In this document: piece by piece, positions 9,131-17,809 of the stretch | Layout of the letters: each line of letters begins with the position of its first letter | How positions within the stretch are numbered: position 1 is the first letter of the stretch | Assembly: GCF_001969855.1 (NCBI RefSeq) | Contig: NZ_MRBL01000028.1 | Span: 1 to 49,571 of the forward strand | DNA from: Bacillus haynesii | GTDB taxonomy: Bacteria; Bacillota; Bacilli; Bacillales; Bacillaceae | Length of the DNA stretch: 49,571 bases | Direction of reading: 5' to 3' | Position numbers and translations under genes: made by a program | The notes under the pieces: generated by a model | The model's input: the letters and a program-made list of their open reading frames with translations, nothing else | Database searches by the model: none | Told to the model about the DNA's origin: nothing

Positions 9131-9183
9131 TGTATAAAAAAATATATTTTTGTTTCATTTTTGTATAAAAAATTATATAATGA
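9131..9183 (+). promoter_or_regulatory. two copies of an AT-rich motif upstream of the regulator gene
   Basis: TGTATAAAAAAATATATTTT (9131-9150) and TGTATAAAAAATTATATAAT (9162-9181) share the core TATAAAAAAxTATAT. Two more copies lie before the threonine-synthase-like gene (10303-10344). The second copy contains TATAAT (9176-9181), a probable -10. This placement suggests operators for the YheO-like regulator encoded just downstream, though AT-rich leaders can look alike by chance. Confidence 0.45.
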
Positions 9184-9230
9184 ATCCATGAATGAAATCA
9201 CTTGAGATAATGCGGGTAAATGAAAGTTAG

Positions 9231-9905
9231 GTGTTAAGTTTGACTGAAGCAAAACAGATTTTAAAAAATTATATACCATTTGCAAAAACGATAGGGGAAA
9301 TGTTTGGTCCAAATTGTGAGGTTGTCATTCATGATTTGACAACCCCCGAGTCTTCCGTCATTTTCACAATCAACAATCATGTAACAGGAAGAGAGGTTGG
9401 CCAATCCTTTGATCACTTGGTGAAAAAGGTTCTTTTATCCGGTGAATTTAAAGAGGATTACTTAGCTGGATATGAAATCCAAGCAGATGATGGGAGAACA
9501 ATAAAATCATCGACTACCCTCATTAGAGATGGCCAACAGCAGGTGATTGGGGCTTTTTGCATCAACTATGACATGAATGTAATGATTCAAATGAAAGAAA
9601 TGTTAGATGCATTTATGCCTGGCACTGAAAAGAAAAATCAAATACAAACTCCGAATACGGCGGAGCAGGAAACCTCGATTCAGAATGTAGAAGAGATCAC
9701 GAATCAGTTAATTGAACAAATTGTAGTGAACCGCAAACATTCCCTGATGAAACGCCGGGAAAAAATCGAGCTGATCAGATTTATGGATGAAAAGGGGATA
9801 TTCCTCATGAAAGGTGCCATTGATAAAGTAGCAGAACAATTAGGCATTTCAAAGGTAACAGTCTACAGCTACTTAGATGAAGTGAAAAAAAGACAATCGG
9901 AGTGA
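9231..9905 (+). CDS. YheO-like transcriptional regulator (PAS-like domain plus HTH)
   Basis: About 224 residues. The N-terminal part (about 10-120) matches the YheO-like PAS domain, with GEMFGPNCEVVIHDL and later QVIGAFCINYDM. The C-terminal part (about 160-220) is the matching HTH, with VAEQLGISKVTVYSYLDEVK. Relatives in enterobacteria (for example DauR) control D-amino-acid catabolism, which fits the D-amino-acid enzyme four genes downstream. Two start codons are possible: GTG at 9231 or TTG at 9240; the TTG lies 6 bases after TTAGGTG and may be the true one. It heads the operon and its last bases overlap the RidA gene by 4, so the two are translationally coupled. The ligand is unknown. Confidence 0.85.
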   Translation: MLSLTEAKQILKNYIPFAKTIGEMFGPNCEVVIHDLTTPESSVIFTINNHVTGREVGQSFDHLVKKVLLSGEFKEDYLAGYEIQADDGRTIKSSTTLIRDGQQQVIGAFCINYDMNVMIQMKEMLDAFMPGTEKKNQIQTPNTAEQETSIQNVEEITNQLIEQIVVNRKHSLMKRREKIELIRFMDEKGIFLMKGAIDKVAEQLGISKVTVYSYLDEVKKRQSE

Positions 9906-10285
9906 GCGGAGTGGAGAGTATTTTTGAGGCAGGGAATTTAAAATCGAACGGTCATTATGCGTTAGCTGTGATTCATCAAAATACGGTCTATGTATCAGGG
10001 CAATTTGCCATTGATCCAATCACGCAGGAAAAGAAATTTGGCACCATTGAAGAAGAGACTTTACAGGCATTGTCAAATATAGAGTATATCTTAAAAAAAG
10101 CCGGCAGTCATAAAGGCAAAATTGTAAAGATGACCCTATATATACACGATATCAATCTATTAGACCGTGTTGACAATGTCTGTCAGGGTTTTTTTCACGA
10201 TGATCGCCCAGCACGGTCAGTTGTTCCGACGAACGAGCTGCATTACGGTTTTCAGGTTGAAATTGAAGCAATCGCCGGTCTGTAA
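9902..10285 (+). CDS. RidA family protein (enamine/imine deaminase), first copy
   Basis: 127 residues, the normal size for the RidA (YjgF/YER057c/UK114) family. RidA hydrolyses reactive 2-aminoacrylate and related enamines, made by PLP-dependent dehydratases, to ammonia and the keto acid. The catalytic Arg105 in RPARSVVP and Glu120 in FQVEIEAIA are kept. It starts at a GTG that overlaps the TGA stop of the regulator (GTGA). It lies in an operon with two PLP enzymes and a second RidA, so it probably clears their toxic intermediates. Confidence 0.9.
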   Translation: MSGVESIFEAGNLKSNGHYALAVIHQNTVYVSGQFAIDPITQEKKFGTIEEETLQALSNIEYILKKAGSHKGKIVKMTLYIHDINLLDRVDNVCQGFFHDDRPARSVVPTNELHYGFQVEIEAIAGL

Positions 10286-10302
10286 TATATTTTTTTGCCT
10301 AA

Positions 10303-10344
10303 ATTATATAAAAAAATATATAACATATAAAAAAATATATAATA
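10303..10344 (+). promoter_or_regulatory. two further copies of the AT-rich motif before the PLP-enzyme gene
   Basis: TATATAAAAAAATATATAAC and CATATAAAAAAATATATAAT lie back to back with 20-21-base periodicity between the RidA stop and the AGGAGG of the next gene. Their core equals the two motifs at 9131-9183. They may be operator sites or an internal promoter with intrinsically bent A-tract DNA. Confidence 0.45.
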
Positions 10345-10359
10345 GGAGGTCTGAAAATA

Positions 10360-11463
10360 ATGGAACAGTATCAATGTCATTCCTGCCGTGCGAAATACAA
10401 TGTGTCTGAACAGGTGTGGAAATGCCAGTGTGGCGGAGTGTTAGACCTTGTAAAAGAAAAAGTAGAATGGTCCGATTCAAAAGTGCTCAAGGATATTCCT
10501 TCTATGTGGAGATATATTGATGCTATGCCATTTGATCGCGACTCCGCCATATGGAGCGGTATCACGATGGGGGAGGGGTACACACCTTTAATCGTGTTAG
10601 ACAGCGGGGAGCCGAATACTTTTGTGAAAGTAGACTATATGATGCCTACTTTGTCTTTTAAAGATCGCGGTGCTGCTGTATTAATGGCTAAGGCAAAGGA
10701 GCTGGGAGTGAAGCATGTAATAGCTGACAGCAGCGGAAATGCAGGGACATCTATTGCAGCTTACGCCAAGCGGGCTGACATCGCATGTGACATCTTTCTT
10801 CGGAAGGGTACATCGCCTAAGAAAATCGCGCAGGTGAAAGCGCATGGAGCCAACGTTCGCGAAATTGAAGGAACAAGAGAAGATGTGGCTGAAGCAGCGC
10901 AAAAGGCTGTGAATATAGAGGAAAAATTCTATGCCAGTCACGTTTTTAATCCATATTTCTATGAAGGAACAAAAACGTATGCCTTTGAAATTTGGGAACA
11001 AATGAATGGAGCGCCGGATACGCTTATTATTCCAGTTGGCAATGGTACGTTATTACTTGGGATTTACTATGGATTTAAAGAATTACTAGAGAACAAATGT
11101 ATAGACAAAATGCCAAGGCTTGTTGCGATACAGGCAGAGAATTGTGCGCCGTTGGCAAAGGCATTTATCAACAATCAACAAGCTGCTGAACCCGTCGAAA
11201 ACAGCGGAACACTTGCAGAGGGGATCGCGATTGCCAAACCGGCAAGATCTGCTCAAATATTAGAGGCCATCCGTGCCACAAACGGTCAAATCATTACAAC
11301 CAATGAGGAAGAGATTCTAAAAGCTCGTACAGCATTAGCAAGTAAAGGCTTTTATGTTGAGCCAACAACAGCGGCTAACTATGCAGGATATTTAAAATAC
11401 GATCATTCTTCTGATGAAAAAATCGTGATTCCATTATGTGGGGCTGGGATTAAATCTAATTAG
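10360..11463 (+). CDS. threonine synthase-like PLP-dependent enzyme (fold type II)
   Basis: A 367-residue tryptophan-synthase-beta superfamily enzyme. An N-terminal zinc-ribbon-like segment has cysteines at 6, 9, 22 and 24 (CHSC, then CQCGG). The PLP lysine is Lys101 in LSFKDRG, the phosphate/carboxylate loop is SSGNAGTS (125-132), and the glycine-rich phosphate loop is PVGNGTL. It resembles threonine synthases, but neither homoserine kinase nor dehydrogenase is nearby. In this operon it may instead act as a hydroxy-amino-acid dehydratase, a lyase or a beta-substitution enzyme. It starts at ATG after AGGAGG. Confidence 0.82.
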   Translation: MEQYQCHSCRAKYNVSEQVWKCQCGGVLDLVKEKVEWSDSKVLKDIPSMWRYIDAMPFDRDSAIWSGITMGEGYTPLIVLDSGEPNTFVKVDYMMPTLSFKDRGAAVLMAKAKELGVKHVIADSSGNAGTSIAAYAKRADIACDIFLRKGTSPKKIAQVKAHGANVREIEGTREDVAEAAQKAVNIEEKFYASHVFNPYFYEGTKTYAFEIWEQMNGAPDTLIIPVGNGTLLLGIYYGFKELLENKCIDKMPRLVAIQAENCAPLAKAFINNQQAAEPVENSGTLAEGIAIAKPARSAQILEAIRATNGQIITTNEEEILKARTALASKGFYVEPTTAANYAGYLKYDHSSDEKIVIPLCGAGIKSN

Positions 11464-11506
11464 GAACTAAGAGAGAAACCTTTCATATGGAATTGGGGGA
11501 GTTAAC

Positions 11507-12481
11507 ATGGAAAACAAGAAAATCATTTTACTGAGTACCGGCGGTACAATTGCAAGTAAGCCTGATCCTGATACAGGTCTATTAGAAGCAGGTGCTATGA
11601 CAGGTGAAGAGCTTTCTGAAATGTGCCGACTGCCTTCTCATATAGAGATTGAAATCAAGTCAGTCTTTCAAATGTCAAGCAGTCATATGACTTTTCATCA
11701 CCTCGACATTCTCAAGCAAAATATAGAGAGTTTCTTCCGGAATGAGGATGTTGCCGGAATTGTGATTTCGCATGGGACAGATACCCTTGAAGAGACTTCG
11801 TATTTCCTTGATCTGGTTATTTTTGATGATCGGCCGGTCGTGTTAACAGGGTCACAAAGAGGACCGACACTTGATGGTACAGATGCATTTGTAAACCTAA
11901 GACAAGCTTTTTTATTAGCGGCACATCCTGATGCGCGAGGCTTAGGGGTAACAGTGTTGTTTAATGAGAGGGTCTTTGCTGCTCGATATGTGAAAAAACA
12001 GCATGCGTCAAATGTTGATGGTTTTGTCTCACCGGGATTCGGTTATTTGGGAACGGCCGATCAAGATGAGATCGCAATTCATCAAAGATTAATCAAGCGT
12101 GAGACGTATCAGCTGATTCAACCATTGCCAAATGTAGAACTTATTAAGTGTTCACTTGGATCTGACGGAAAGTTTATAGATTATGCAGTTAAGTGCGGAA
12201 GTGCAGGAATCATTATTGAGGCGCCGGGAAGAGGCCATACGGCTCCAGCAATATTAGAAAGTGCAAAGAAAGCCGTAGAGAAAGGGATTACTGTCGTTCT
12301 GACAACAAGTACTGACGAAGGTGAAGTCAAGGGAGTATATGGATTCAAAGGAAGTGCTTCAACATATGCAGATGCCGGAATCATACTAGGCGGCAGCTAT
12401 GACAGTAAGAAAGCAAGGATCAAACTCGCTGTTTTGCTGGCTGCTGACCAGAAGATAGATGAGGCAAGCTTTAAATATTAG
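11507..12481 (+). CDS. L-asparaginase
   Basis: A 324-residue asparaginase/glutaminase of the bacterial two-threonine family, which hydrolyses asparagine to aspartate and ammonia. Both catalytic threonine motifs are visible: TGGTIAS (Thr14) near the N-terminus and SHGTDTLEET (Thr91, Asp92). A conserved LTGSQR follows. There is no signal peptide, so it should be cytoplasmic (type I-like location), although the TGGTIAS/HGTDT pattern is common to both types. The ribosome binding site is GGGGGAG. It is the fourth gene of the amino-acid operon, and its ammonia and aspartate output fits a catabolic role. Confidence 0.93.
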   Translation: MENKKIILLSTGGTIASKPDPDTGLLEAGAMTGEELSEMCRLPSHIEIEIKSVFQMSSSHMTFHHLDILKQNIESFFRNEDVAGIVISHGTDTLEETSYFLDLVIFDDRPVVLTGSQRGPTLDGTDAFVNLRQAFLLAAHPDARGLGVTVLFNERVFAARYVKKQHASNVDGFVSPGFGYLGTADQDEIAIHQRLIKRETYQLIQPLPNVELIKCSLGSDGKFIDYAVKCGSAGIIIEAPGRGHTAPAILESAKKAVEKGITVVLTTSTDEGEVKGVYGFKGSASTYADAGIILGGSYDSKKARIKLAVLLAADQKIDEASFKY

Positions 12482-12502
12482 GAATGATAGGAGGAGATTA
12501 TT

Positions 12503-12892
12503 TTGAAGCCTGTACACACGAAATATTCAACACGTGATGGAGGCCATTACGTGCCAGCCATGGAACACAATGGTGTTCTCTATATTTCAGGGCAGTTGTC
12601 GATGAATCCGGAAACGGGGAAAATTCCGGCTGGGGGCATAAAAGAAGAAGCAAAACAGGCATTGGTAAATTTGGAGCTGGTCCTCAAGGAACGGGGATTA
12701 GCCAAGGAAGATGTGATATTATGCCGGCTTTATACCCCAGATGTAAAGTATTGGCCGGATATCAATGAGGTCTATGCTCATTTCTTCGGCAATCATAAAC
12801 CGGCAAGAGTAGTTGTTCCATCAAATCATTTATATGCCGGGTGTCTGGTGGAAGTTGAAGCCATTGCAGCGATAAAGGAGGAGGCACAATGA
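12503..12892 (+). CDS. RidA family protein, second copy
   Basis: 129 residues, a second RidA family member in the same operon and clearly diverged from the first. The catalytic arginine is Arg102 in KPARVVVP, followed by LVEVEAIAA. The start is TTG, 6 bases after AGGAGGAG. It overlaps the next gene by 4 bases (ATGA), so it is coupled to the D-serine dehydratase-like enzyme and may be the dedicated deaminase for that enzyme's aminoacrylate product. Two RidA genes in one operon suggest two different enamine sources. Confidence 0.9.
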   Translation: MKPVHTKYSTRDGGHYVPAMEHNGVLYISGQLSMNPETGKIPAGGIKEEAKQALVNLELVLKERGLAKEDVILCRLYTPDVKYWPDINEVYAHFFGNHKPARVVVPSNHLYAGCLVEVEAIAAIKEEAQ

Positions 12893-13995
12893 ATAATTTA
12901 CAATTAGATACACCAGCTCTTTTAATCGATAAAGACGTGATGTTAAGCAATATGAAGGATATGCAAAATTACGCTAATGAACAGAAAGTAAACTTACGAC
13001 CTCATACAAAAACACATAAAATGCCTAAATTAGCTAAGCTACAAGAAGAAATGGGGGGTACAGGAATCGCTGTAGCAAAAGTAGGAGAAGCTGAAGTGAT
13101 GGCGAGAAACGGTTTAAAAGATATCTTTATCGCAAATGAAATTGTTGGGAAATCAAAGCTTGAACGTATTAGAAAACTCTCTGAAACGATTGATATCTCT
13201 TTTGGAATCGATAGTGCGTATCAAGTACGTGAAATTGAAGAAGTATTTGAAGGAGCCACAAGGAAAGCCCGAGTGTTAGTGGAAATTGAAGTAGGAGAAC
13301 AACGCTCCGGGATTATTGAAGAAGATGATTTTCGTACTTTATTAGAATTAATCAAAACATGTAAAAATGTCGAGCTTAAAGGAATCTTCTCACATGACGG
13401 ACATTCTTATAAAGCGAAAAGTATAGCACATTGTAAAGAACTCTATAAAGAAAGTGTAGAACGAACATTACATTTTGCCCGAATTGCGGAAGAAATGGAT
13501 CTAAAGCCGAAAGTGGTTAGTATTGGCTCTACTCCTCCCTTCATGTTTAAGTTTGATATTCCAGAAGGGGTGACAGAAATTAGACCTGGCACTTACATTT
13601 TTATGGACGCCTCACAAGCAAATGTAATTGGTACGTATGATCGCTGTGCTGCTTCTGTACTCACAACAGTGATTAGTAAACCAACAAAAGAACGAGTCAT
13701 TACAGATGTAGGGGCTAAGGGAATTACTGCCCAAACACGAAGCGAAGGGCTTACTGCAACCAAAGGGCTTGGCCGTATCAAAGAATACGAGGACGTTTAT
13801 ATTCATGGCGTATTCGACGAACATGCTATTATTTATCATGAAGAATTCAACAACAAAGTAAGCATTGGAGATAAGGTGCGAATTATTCCAAATCATATCT
13901 GTCCAGTATGTAACTTGCACGATAAAGCCTATCTAGTCGATAATGGAGAGGTTGTAGAAGAATTAAATATTGAAGCTAGAGGAAGACTTCAATAA
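12889..13995 (+). CDS. D-serine dehydratase/D-threonine aldolase-like PLP enzyme (alanine racemase fold)
   Basis: A 368-residue fold-type III PLP protein. LRPHTKTHK near the N-terminus carries the Schiff-base lysine (Lys41). The C-terminal domain has HICPVC, with His336 and Cys338. As I recall the family, His-x-Cys at this metal site is the zinc ligand pair of D-serine dehydratases, while D-threonine aldolases have His-x-Asp. The residues therefore favour D-serine dehydratase, which gives pyruvate and ammonia through 2-aminoacrylate. This fits the coupled RidA gene just upstream. The start overlaps the RidA stop. D-threonine aldolase activity cannot be excluded without assay. Confidence 0.85.
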   Translation: MNNLQLDTPALLIDKDVMLSNMKDMQNYANEQKVNLRPHTKTHKMPKLAKLQEEMGGTGIAVAKVGEAEVMARNGLKDIFIANEIVGKSKLERIRKLSETIDISFGIDSAYQVREIEEVFEGATRKARVLVEIEVGEQRSGIIEEDDFRTLLELIKTCKNVELKGIFSHDGHSYKAKSIAHCKELYKESVERTLHFARIAEEMDLKPKVVSIGSTPPFMFKFDIPEGVTEIRPGTYIFMDASQANVIGTYDRCAASVLTTVISKPTKERVITDVGAKGITAQTRSEGLTATKGLGRIKEYEDVYIHGVFDEHAIIYHEEFNNKVSIGDKVRIIPNHICPVCNLHDKAYLVDNGEVVEELNIEARGRLQ

Positions 13996-14010
13996 TTAAG
14001 GGGAGATGGC

Positions 14011-15243
14011 ATGAGCCCGAATCATCACAAACTTTTTTACAAAGATCCCTATCTTAAAACGTTCGAAACGAAAATTTTGAAACAACAACAGGACAAAAAA
14101 GGTGATGTTTATATTACCCTAGAGGAAACAGCCTTTTATCCAACAGGCGGGGGCCAGCCTCATGATACAGGAACATTGAACGGAGTCAAAGTTTTAAACG
14201 TTGAAGAGATAGATGGAGAAATTCGTCATTATGTAGAAAGGCCTTTGCCGCATTTAAATGATCAGGTTGTTGGGGTTATTGATTGGGAACGGCGTTTTGA
14301 TCACATGCAACAGCATACCGGGCAGCATATTTTGTCGGCGGCATTCGCGCAGTTGTATGATCTACATACAGTTGGATTCCATCTTGGAAATGATACGGTT
14401 ACCATTGACCTAGATGTATCAGAATTAACAGAGGAAATGGCAGACAAAGCAGAGAAGCTTGCAAACGAGATCATAACGGAAAATAGGTCCATAGTCGCGA
14501 AGTGGGTAGAATATGATGACTTAGTAAATTATCCGATTCGTAAACTCCCATCTGTAAAAGAAAATATTCGTCTTGTCATAATTGATGAATTTGATTACAA
14601 CGGATGCGGCGGAACACACCCGAGCGCTACAGGGGAAGTCGGAGCAATAAAAGTATTGAATTGGGAAAGACAGAGGAAAAAAATTCGTCTGTATTTTGTA
14701 TGCGGTAATCGGGTCATAACCCAATTCGATCAAAAACAAAAAGCAATCGTTGAATTGACTGGATTACTTAATCGTCCTGAAGGGGAATTAAGCGAAGCTG
14801 TCAAACGGTTGCTTGAAAATGTAAAGAAGCTAGACAAAGCGCTTCTAGAATCTAATGAAAAAAATCTTCAGTATGAAGCCAATGAATTATTAGCAAAAAG
14901 CGCAATTCAAAATGATACTGTCATGGTGATAGAAACGTTTTCAGATCGATCGATTCAAGAACTTCAAAAGCTAGCAAAAATGATTGCTGATCAAGAAAAA
15001 CGGGCTCTTATTTTTTTCTTGTCAGAGAACGATCATCGCTTCCAATTGGTTTGCGGGCGAGGAGAAGCAAATAACATGGACATGAAAGTCCTCATGCAAG
15101 AAAGTCTTTCCCTTATTGATGGAAAAGGTGGAGGAAATAAAATGTTCGCCCAAGGTGGAGGGACTGCTTCATTAACAAAAGAGGAATTTATGAAAAATGT
15201 TATGAACATTATAGCAACACAAGTAAACTCGAAAGAAAATTAA
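14011..15243 (+). CDS. AlaX-type alanyl-tRNA editing protein with DHHA1 domain
   Basis: A 410-residue stand-alone relative of the alanyl-tRNA synthetase editing region. An N-terminal beta-barrel (about 1-90, ending in [13 protein letters not shown] motifs) leads into the zinc site: HMQQHTGQH (His98, 102, 106) and CGGTH (Cys199, His203). A coiled region (about 250-300) precedes a C-terminal DHHA1 domain with [14 protein letters not shown] near 372-386. AlaX proteins hydrolyse Ser-tRNA(Ala) and Gly-tRNA(Ala). Its place at the end of an operon that handles serine-like amino acids suggests protection of translation from mischarging when serine or D-amino acids are high. The start lies 7 bases after AAGGGGAG. 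Confidence 0.9.
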   Translation: MSPNHHKLFYKDPYLKTFETKILKQQQDKKGDVYITLEETAFYPTGGGQPHDTGTLNGVKVLNVEEIDGEIRHYVERPLPHLNDQVVGVIDWERRFDHMQQHTGQHILSAAFAQLYDLHTVGFHLGNDTVTIDLDVSELTEEMADKAEKLANEIITENRSIVAKWVEYDDLVNYPIRKLPSVKENIRLVIIDEFDYNGCGGTHPSATGEVGAIKVLNWERQRKKIRLYFVCGNRVITQFDQKQKAIVELTGLLNRPEGELSEAVKRLLENVKKLDKALLESNEKNLQYEANELLAKSAIQNDTVMVIETFSDRSIQELQKLAKMIADQEKRALIFFLSENDHRFQLVCGRGEANNMDMKVLMQESLSLIDGKGGGNKMFAQGGGTASLTKEEFMKNVMNIIATQVNSKEN

Positions 15244-15320
15244 AGGGTAACTTCCACAGGCTTCTGTAACTGGATAACAAGCTCCCGCTTTATTGAGGGC
15301 TAGGTAGGAATGAATGAATG

Positions 15321-15452
15321 GAAGTCGGATTTTTAGACCGGCTTCTATGACATTATTTCCCCTTCGCCTCCTCCGCTTCTCCTTCTCCGCCCGGTAAAAC
15401 TCATGAAATATCTTCATCAGCGCCCGCTTTTCAATCCGCGACACATAGCTCC
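15321..15452 (-). pseudogene. sigK 3' end with its terminator, copy C
   Basis: On the minus strand this encodes [20 protein letters not shown] and the charged tail, then the same downstream hairpin (GAAGCCGG-type arms, 15321-15344) found behind copy D. A one-base deletion near 15370 breaks the tail. Upstream, homology stops abruptly inside the codons for the HTH (at 15452), and the next base belongs to an ArsR-family remnant. The gap 15244-15320 after the AlaX gene holds nothing else. Confidence 0.88.
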
Positions 15453-15454
15453 TT

Positions 15455-15672
15455 TACATAGCCATCGCTGATCCAACAAGACGTAAATTACTACGTTTGT
15501 TGGCAGAAGGGGGAGTATTGTCATTCAAAGAGTTGATCATTCATTTTGACATGAGTCTACTGGGGTTTCAAAGCATTTGGCAATCATTAAAGATGCAGGC
15601 CTCATAATCAGAAGAAAGGTCCGGCAGGGAAACAGGATATTGGATGAATACTGCGCTATTGAGAGAAATTAA
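15455..15672 (+). pseudogene. ArsR-family regulator remnant, 5' end lost at a sigK junction
   Basis: One frame reads ADPTRRKLLRLLAEGG and FKELIIHFDMS; after a frameshift the next frame reads TGVSKHLAIIKDAGLIIRR, ending at the stop 15670-15672. Together these form the classic ArsR winged HTH, a DNA-binding repressor usually followed by a SRPBCC-domain gene. The normal first 5-15 residues and start codon are absent because sequence switches at 15452/15453 into sigK copy C. It is therefore truncated and frameshifted. Confidence 0.75.
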
Positions 15673-15719
15673 GGATAAAGTGATCGATTTGAAGGTAATT
15701 CTTTGGTGAAAAAAGCTCC

Positions 15720-15780
15720 CAGATTTAGAGAAACAAGGGTTTCTCTAAATCTGAGCAACCTGCATTGCAGGTTGCTTTTT
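15720..15780. terminator. two tandem perfect hairpins at the 3' end of the peptide transporter operon
   Basis: Hairpin 1: CAGATTTAGAGAAAC (15720-15734) with its exact complement at 15739-15753. Hairpin 2: AGCAACCTGC (15754-15763) with its complement at 15767-15776, followed by five T on the plus strand. Read on the minus strand, hairpin 1 is followed by GGAGCTTTTTT. The pair therefore looks like a two-way terminator, with one stem for each direction. Confidence 0.85.
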
Positions 15781-15781
15781 A

Positions 15782-16783
15782 TCATAATGTAATCCTCGCT
15801 TTCTCTTCCGCGCCAACAGGGAAGAAGCAAGCTACTTCCTGTCCAGGCACCCCGCGTTCCTCTAGGACGGGGATTTTCGTCTTGCAGAATTCCGTAGCTT
15901 TCGGGCAGCGGTTATGGAATACGCAGCCAGTTGGCGGATTGGCAGGGGAAGGCAGTTCGCCTTTCAATACGATGCGTTCCCGTACCCGTTCCTTGTCGGG
16001 ATCTGGCAAAGGCACAGCGGATAGCAATGCATTGGTATAAGGATGCTGCGCATGTGTCTGGAATGTTTCACGATTGGATTTTTCCATTACTTTGCCAAGG
16101 TACATGACAGCGACGCGGTCGGCAATATGATTAATGACGGATAGATCGTGTGCAATTAATACGTAGGTCAGATCCAATTTCTTCTGAAGATCCTGAAATA
16201 AGTTGATCACTTGGGCTTGGACAGATACATCCAGTGCACTGACAGGCTCGTCACAGACAATCAGCTTTGGTTCCAAGGCAATGGCGCGGGCGATTCCGAT
16301 CCGTTGACGCTGACCGCCGGAGAATTCATGCGGCAACCGGTTATAATGGTCGTCGGGATTCAATCCGACAAGCTCCATCAGCTCTTTTACCCGGGATTCC
16401 AGATTTTTTGTCTTTTTGTATGCCTTCAGCGGAGCAGCAATGCTTTCACCCACTTTCATGCGCGGATTCAGACTTGTATACGGATCCTGGAAAACCATTT
16501 GCATATTGCGGCGCAGCTCGTAAAGTTCCTTGGAAGATGCATCTGTATACGGTTTTCCGTTGAAAAGGAGATCGCCGGAAGTAGGCTTATGCAATCCGAC
16601 GATGGTTCTGGCAAGTGTACTTTTCCCACAGCCGGATTCCCCTACAATCCCTAAAGTCTCTCCTTTATGGACGGTCAAATCGATACCATTCAAAGCCTTC
16701 ACATGACCAGTCGTTTTCTGCAACACACCATTCTTGATCAGGAAATGGACGTGTAAATCCTTGATTTCCAATAATGCGGTCAA
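15782..16783 (-). CDS. oligopeptide/dipeptide ABC transporter ATP-binding protein, OppF/DppF type
   Basis: 333 residues with a full set of ABC motifs: Walker A GESGCGKS, Q-loop VFQDPYTSLNPR, signature FSGGQRQRIGIARAI and Walker B LIVCDEPVSALD. The C-terminal oligopeptide-transporter tail has GCVFHNRCPKA (four-cysteine iron-sulfur or zinc type motif). It is the last gene of the minus-strand operon; its start overlaps the OppD-type stop by 4 bases. It powers uptake of peptides through the two permeases encoded upstream. Confidence 0.93.
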   Translation of the reverse strand: MTALLEIKDLHVHFLIKNGVLQKTTGHVKALNGIDLTVHKGETLGIVGESGCGKSTLARTIVGLHKPTSGDLLFNGKPYTDASSKELYELRRNMQMVFQDPYTSLNPRMKVGESIAAPLKAYKKTKNLESRVKELMELVGLNPDDHYNRLPHEFSGGQRQRIGIARAIALEPKLIVCDEPVSALDVSVQAQVINLFQDLQKKLDLTYVLIAHDLSVINHIADRVAVMYLGKVMEKSNRETFQTHAQHPYTNALLSAVPLPDPDKERVRERIVLKGELPSPANPPTGCVFHNRCPKATEFCKTKIPVLEERGVPGQEVACFFPVGAEEKARITL

Positions 16784-17796
16784 GATAGCAGCACTCCTTT
16801 CTGCTCTGCCACAGCTTGTTTTTCTTCATCGAATTGTGCCTTGCTGAGAACACAAGCAGCCCAGTGGCTGGTGCCGCGTTCAGTAAGCGCAAGATTGGTT
16901 TGAAGACAAGCGTCCCGTGCAAATGGGCATCGGGGATGGAAATTGCAGCCTTTGGGCGGATGAATCAGATTAGGCGGATTCCCCTCGATATGCAGCAGCC
17001 GTTCGGAACCAGCTGCATCCAGTCTTGGAATCGAGCGCAGCAGCGACCATGTATACGGCATGGCCGTATCATAAAAAATATTTGCTGTACTGCCGGACTC
17101 GACAATTTTTCCGGCATACATGACGAGGATCCGATCTGCCAGATTTGCCACGACTCCGAGGTCATGCGTAATCATGATGATGGCTGTCCCATAAGTCTTT
17201 TGTATCTTTTTCAATAGTTCAATGATCTGGGCCTGGATCGTTACATCCAAAGCTGTTGTCGGCTCGTCTGCGATGAGCAGCTTCGGTCTAGCGGCAAGTG
17301 CAATGGCAATCAGGACACGCTGACGCATCCCGCCGGAGAATTGATGTGGGTAATTCTCCATCCGGCGTTCCGGATCTGGAATTCCTACATCTGCCAGCAG
17401 CTCGATTGCTTTTTGGCGAGCTTCTTTTTTGGGAAGCTTTTGATGGGTTTGGACGGCTTCCATCAGCTGTCTGCCGATTTTGAAAACAGGATTAAGGCTG
17501 GACATCGGATCCTGGAAAATCATTGCGATTTCTTTCCCGCGCAGGTTGCGCAGTCGTTTTTTATCCATTGTCAGGATGTTTTCTCCACCGAAGAGAATTT
17601 CTCCTTTTGGGTAGGTTGCTGGCGGTTCCGGGTTCAGCTTTGTCAGTGAATGAGCAAGGATGCTTTTTCCGCTGCCCGATTCCCCGACAATGCCGATGGT
17701 CTGCCCAGCTTCCAGTCGGAAGGATACACCATCAACCGCTTTGACGAGACCGGCGGGTGTATCCAGGTGGACATGCAGATCCTTTACTTCTAGCAT
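16780..17796 (-). CDS. oligopeptide/dipeptide ABC transporter ATP-binding protein, OppD/DppD type
   Basis: 338 residues with Walker A GESGSGKS (about 38-45), FQDPMSSLNPV, signature FSGGMRQRV and Walker B LLIADEPTTALD, plus the oligopeptide tail motif GCNFHPRCPFA. The start is set at 17796 (MLEVKDLHVH) because GAGGAGG lies just upstream, while the longer frame would run back into the permease gene. It pairs with the OppF-type protein to form the ATPase of the transporter. Confidence 0.93.
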   Translation of the reverse strand: MLEVKDLHVHLDTPAGLVKAVDGVSFRLEAGQTIGIVGESGSGKSILAHSLTKLNPEPPATYPKGEILFGGENILTMDKKRLRNLRGKEIAMIFQDPMSSLNPVFKIGRQLMEAVQTHQKLPKKEARQKAIELLADVGIPDPERRMENYPHQFSGGMRQRVLIAIALAARPKLLIADEPTTALDVTIQAQIIELLKKIQKTYGTAIIMITHDLGVVANLADRILVMYAGKIVESGSTANIFYDTAMPYTWSLLRSIPRLDAAGSERLLHIEGNPPNLIHPPKGCNFHPRCPFARDACLQTNLALTERGTSHWAACVLSKAQFDEEKQAVAEQKGVLLS

Positions 17797-17809
17797 AATG
17801 TAACCTCCT

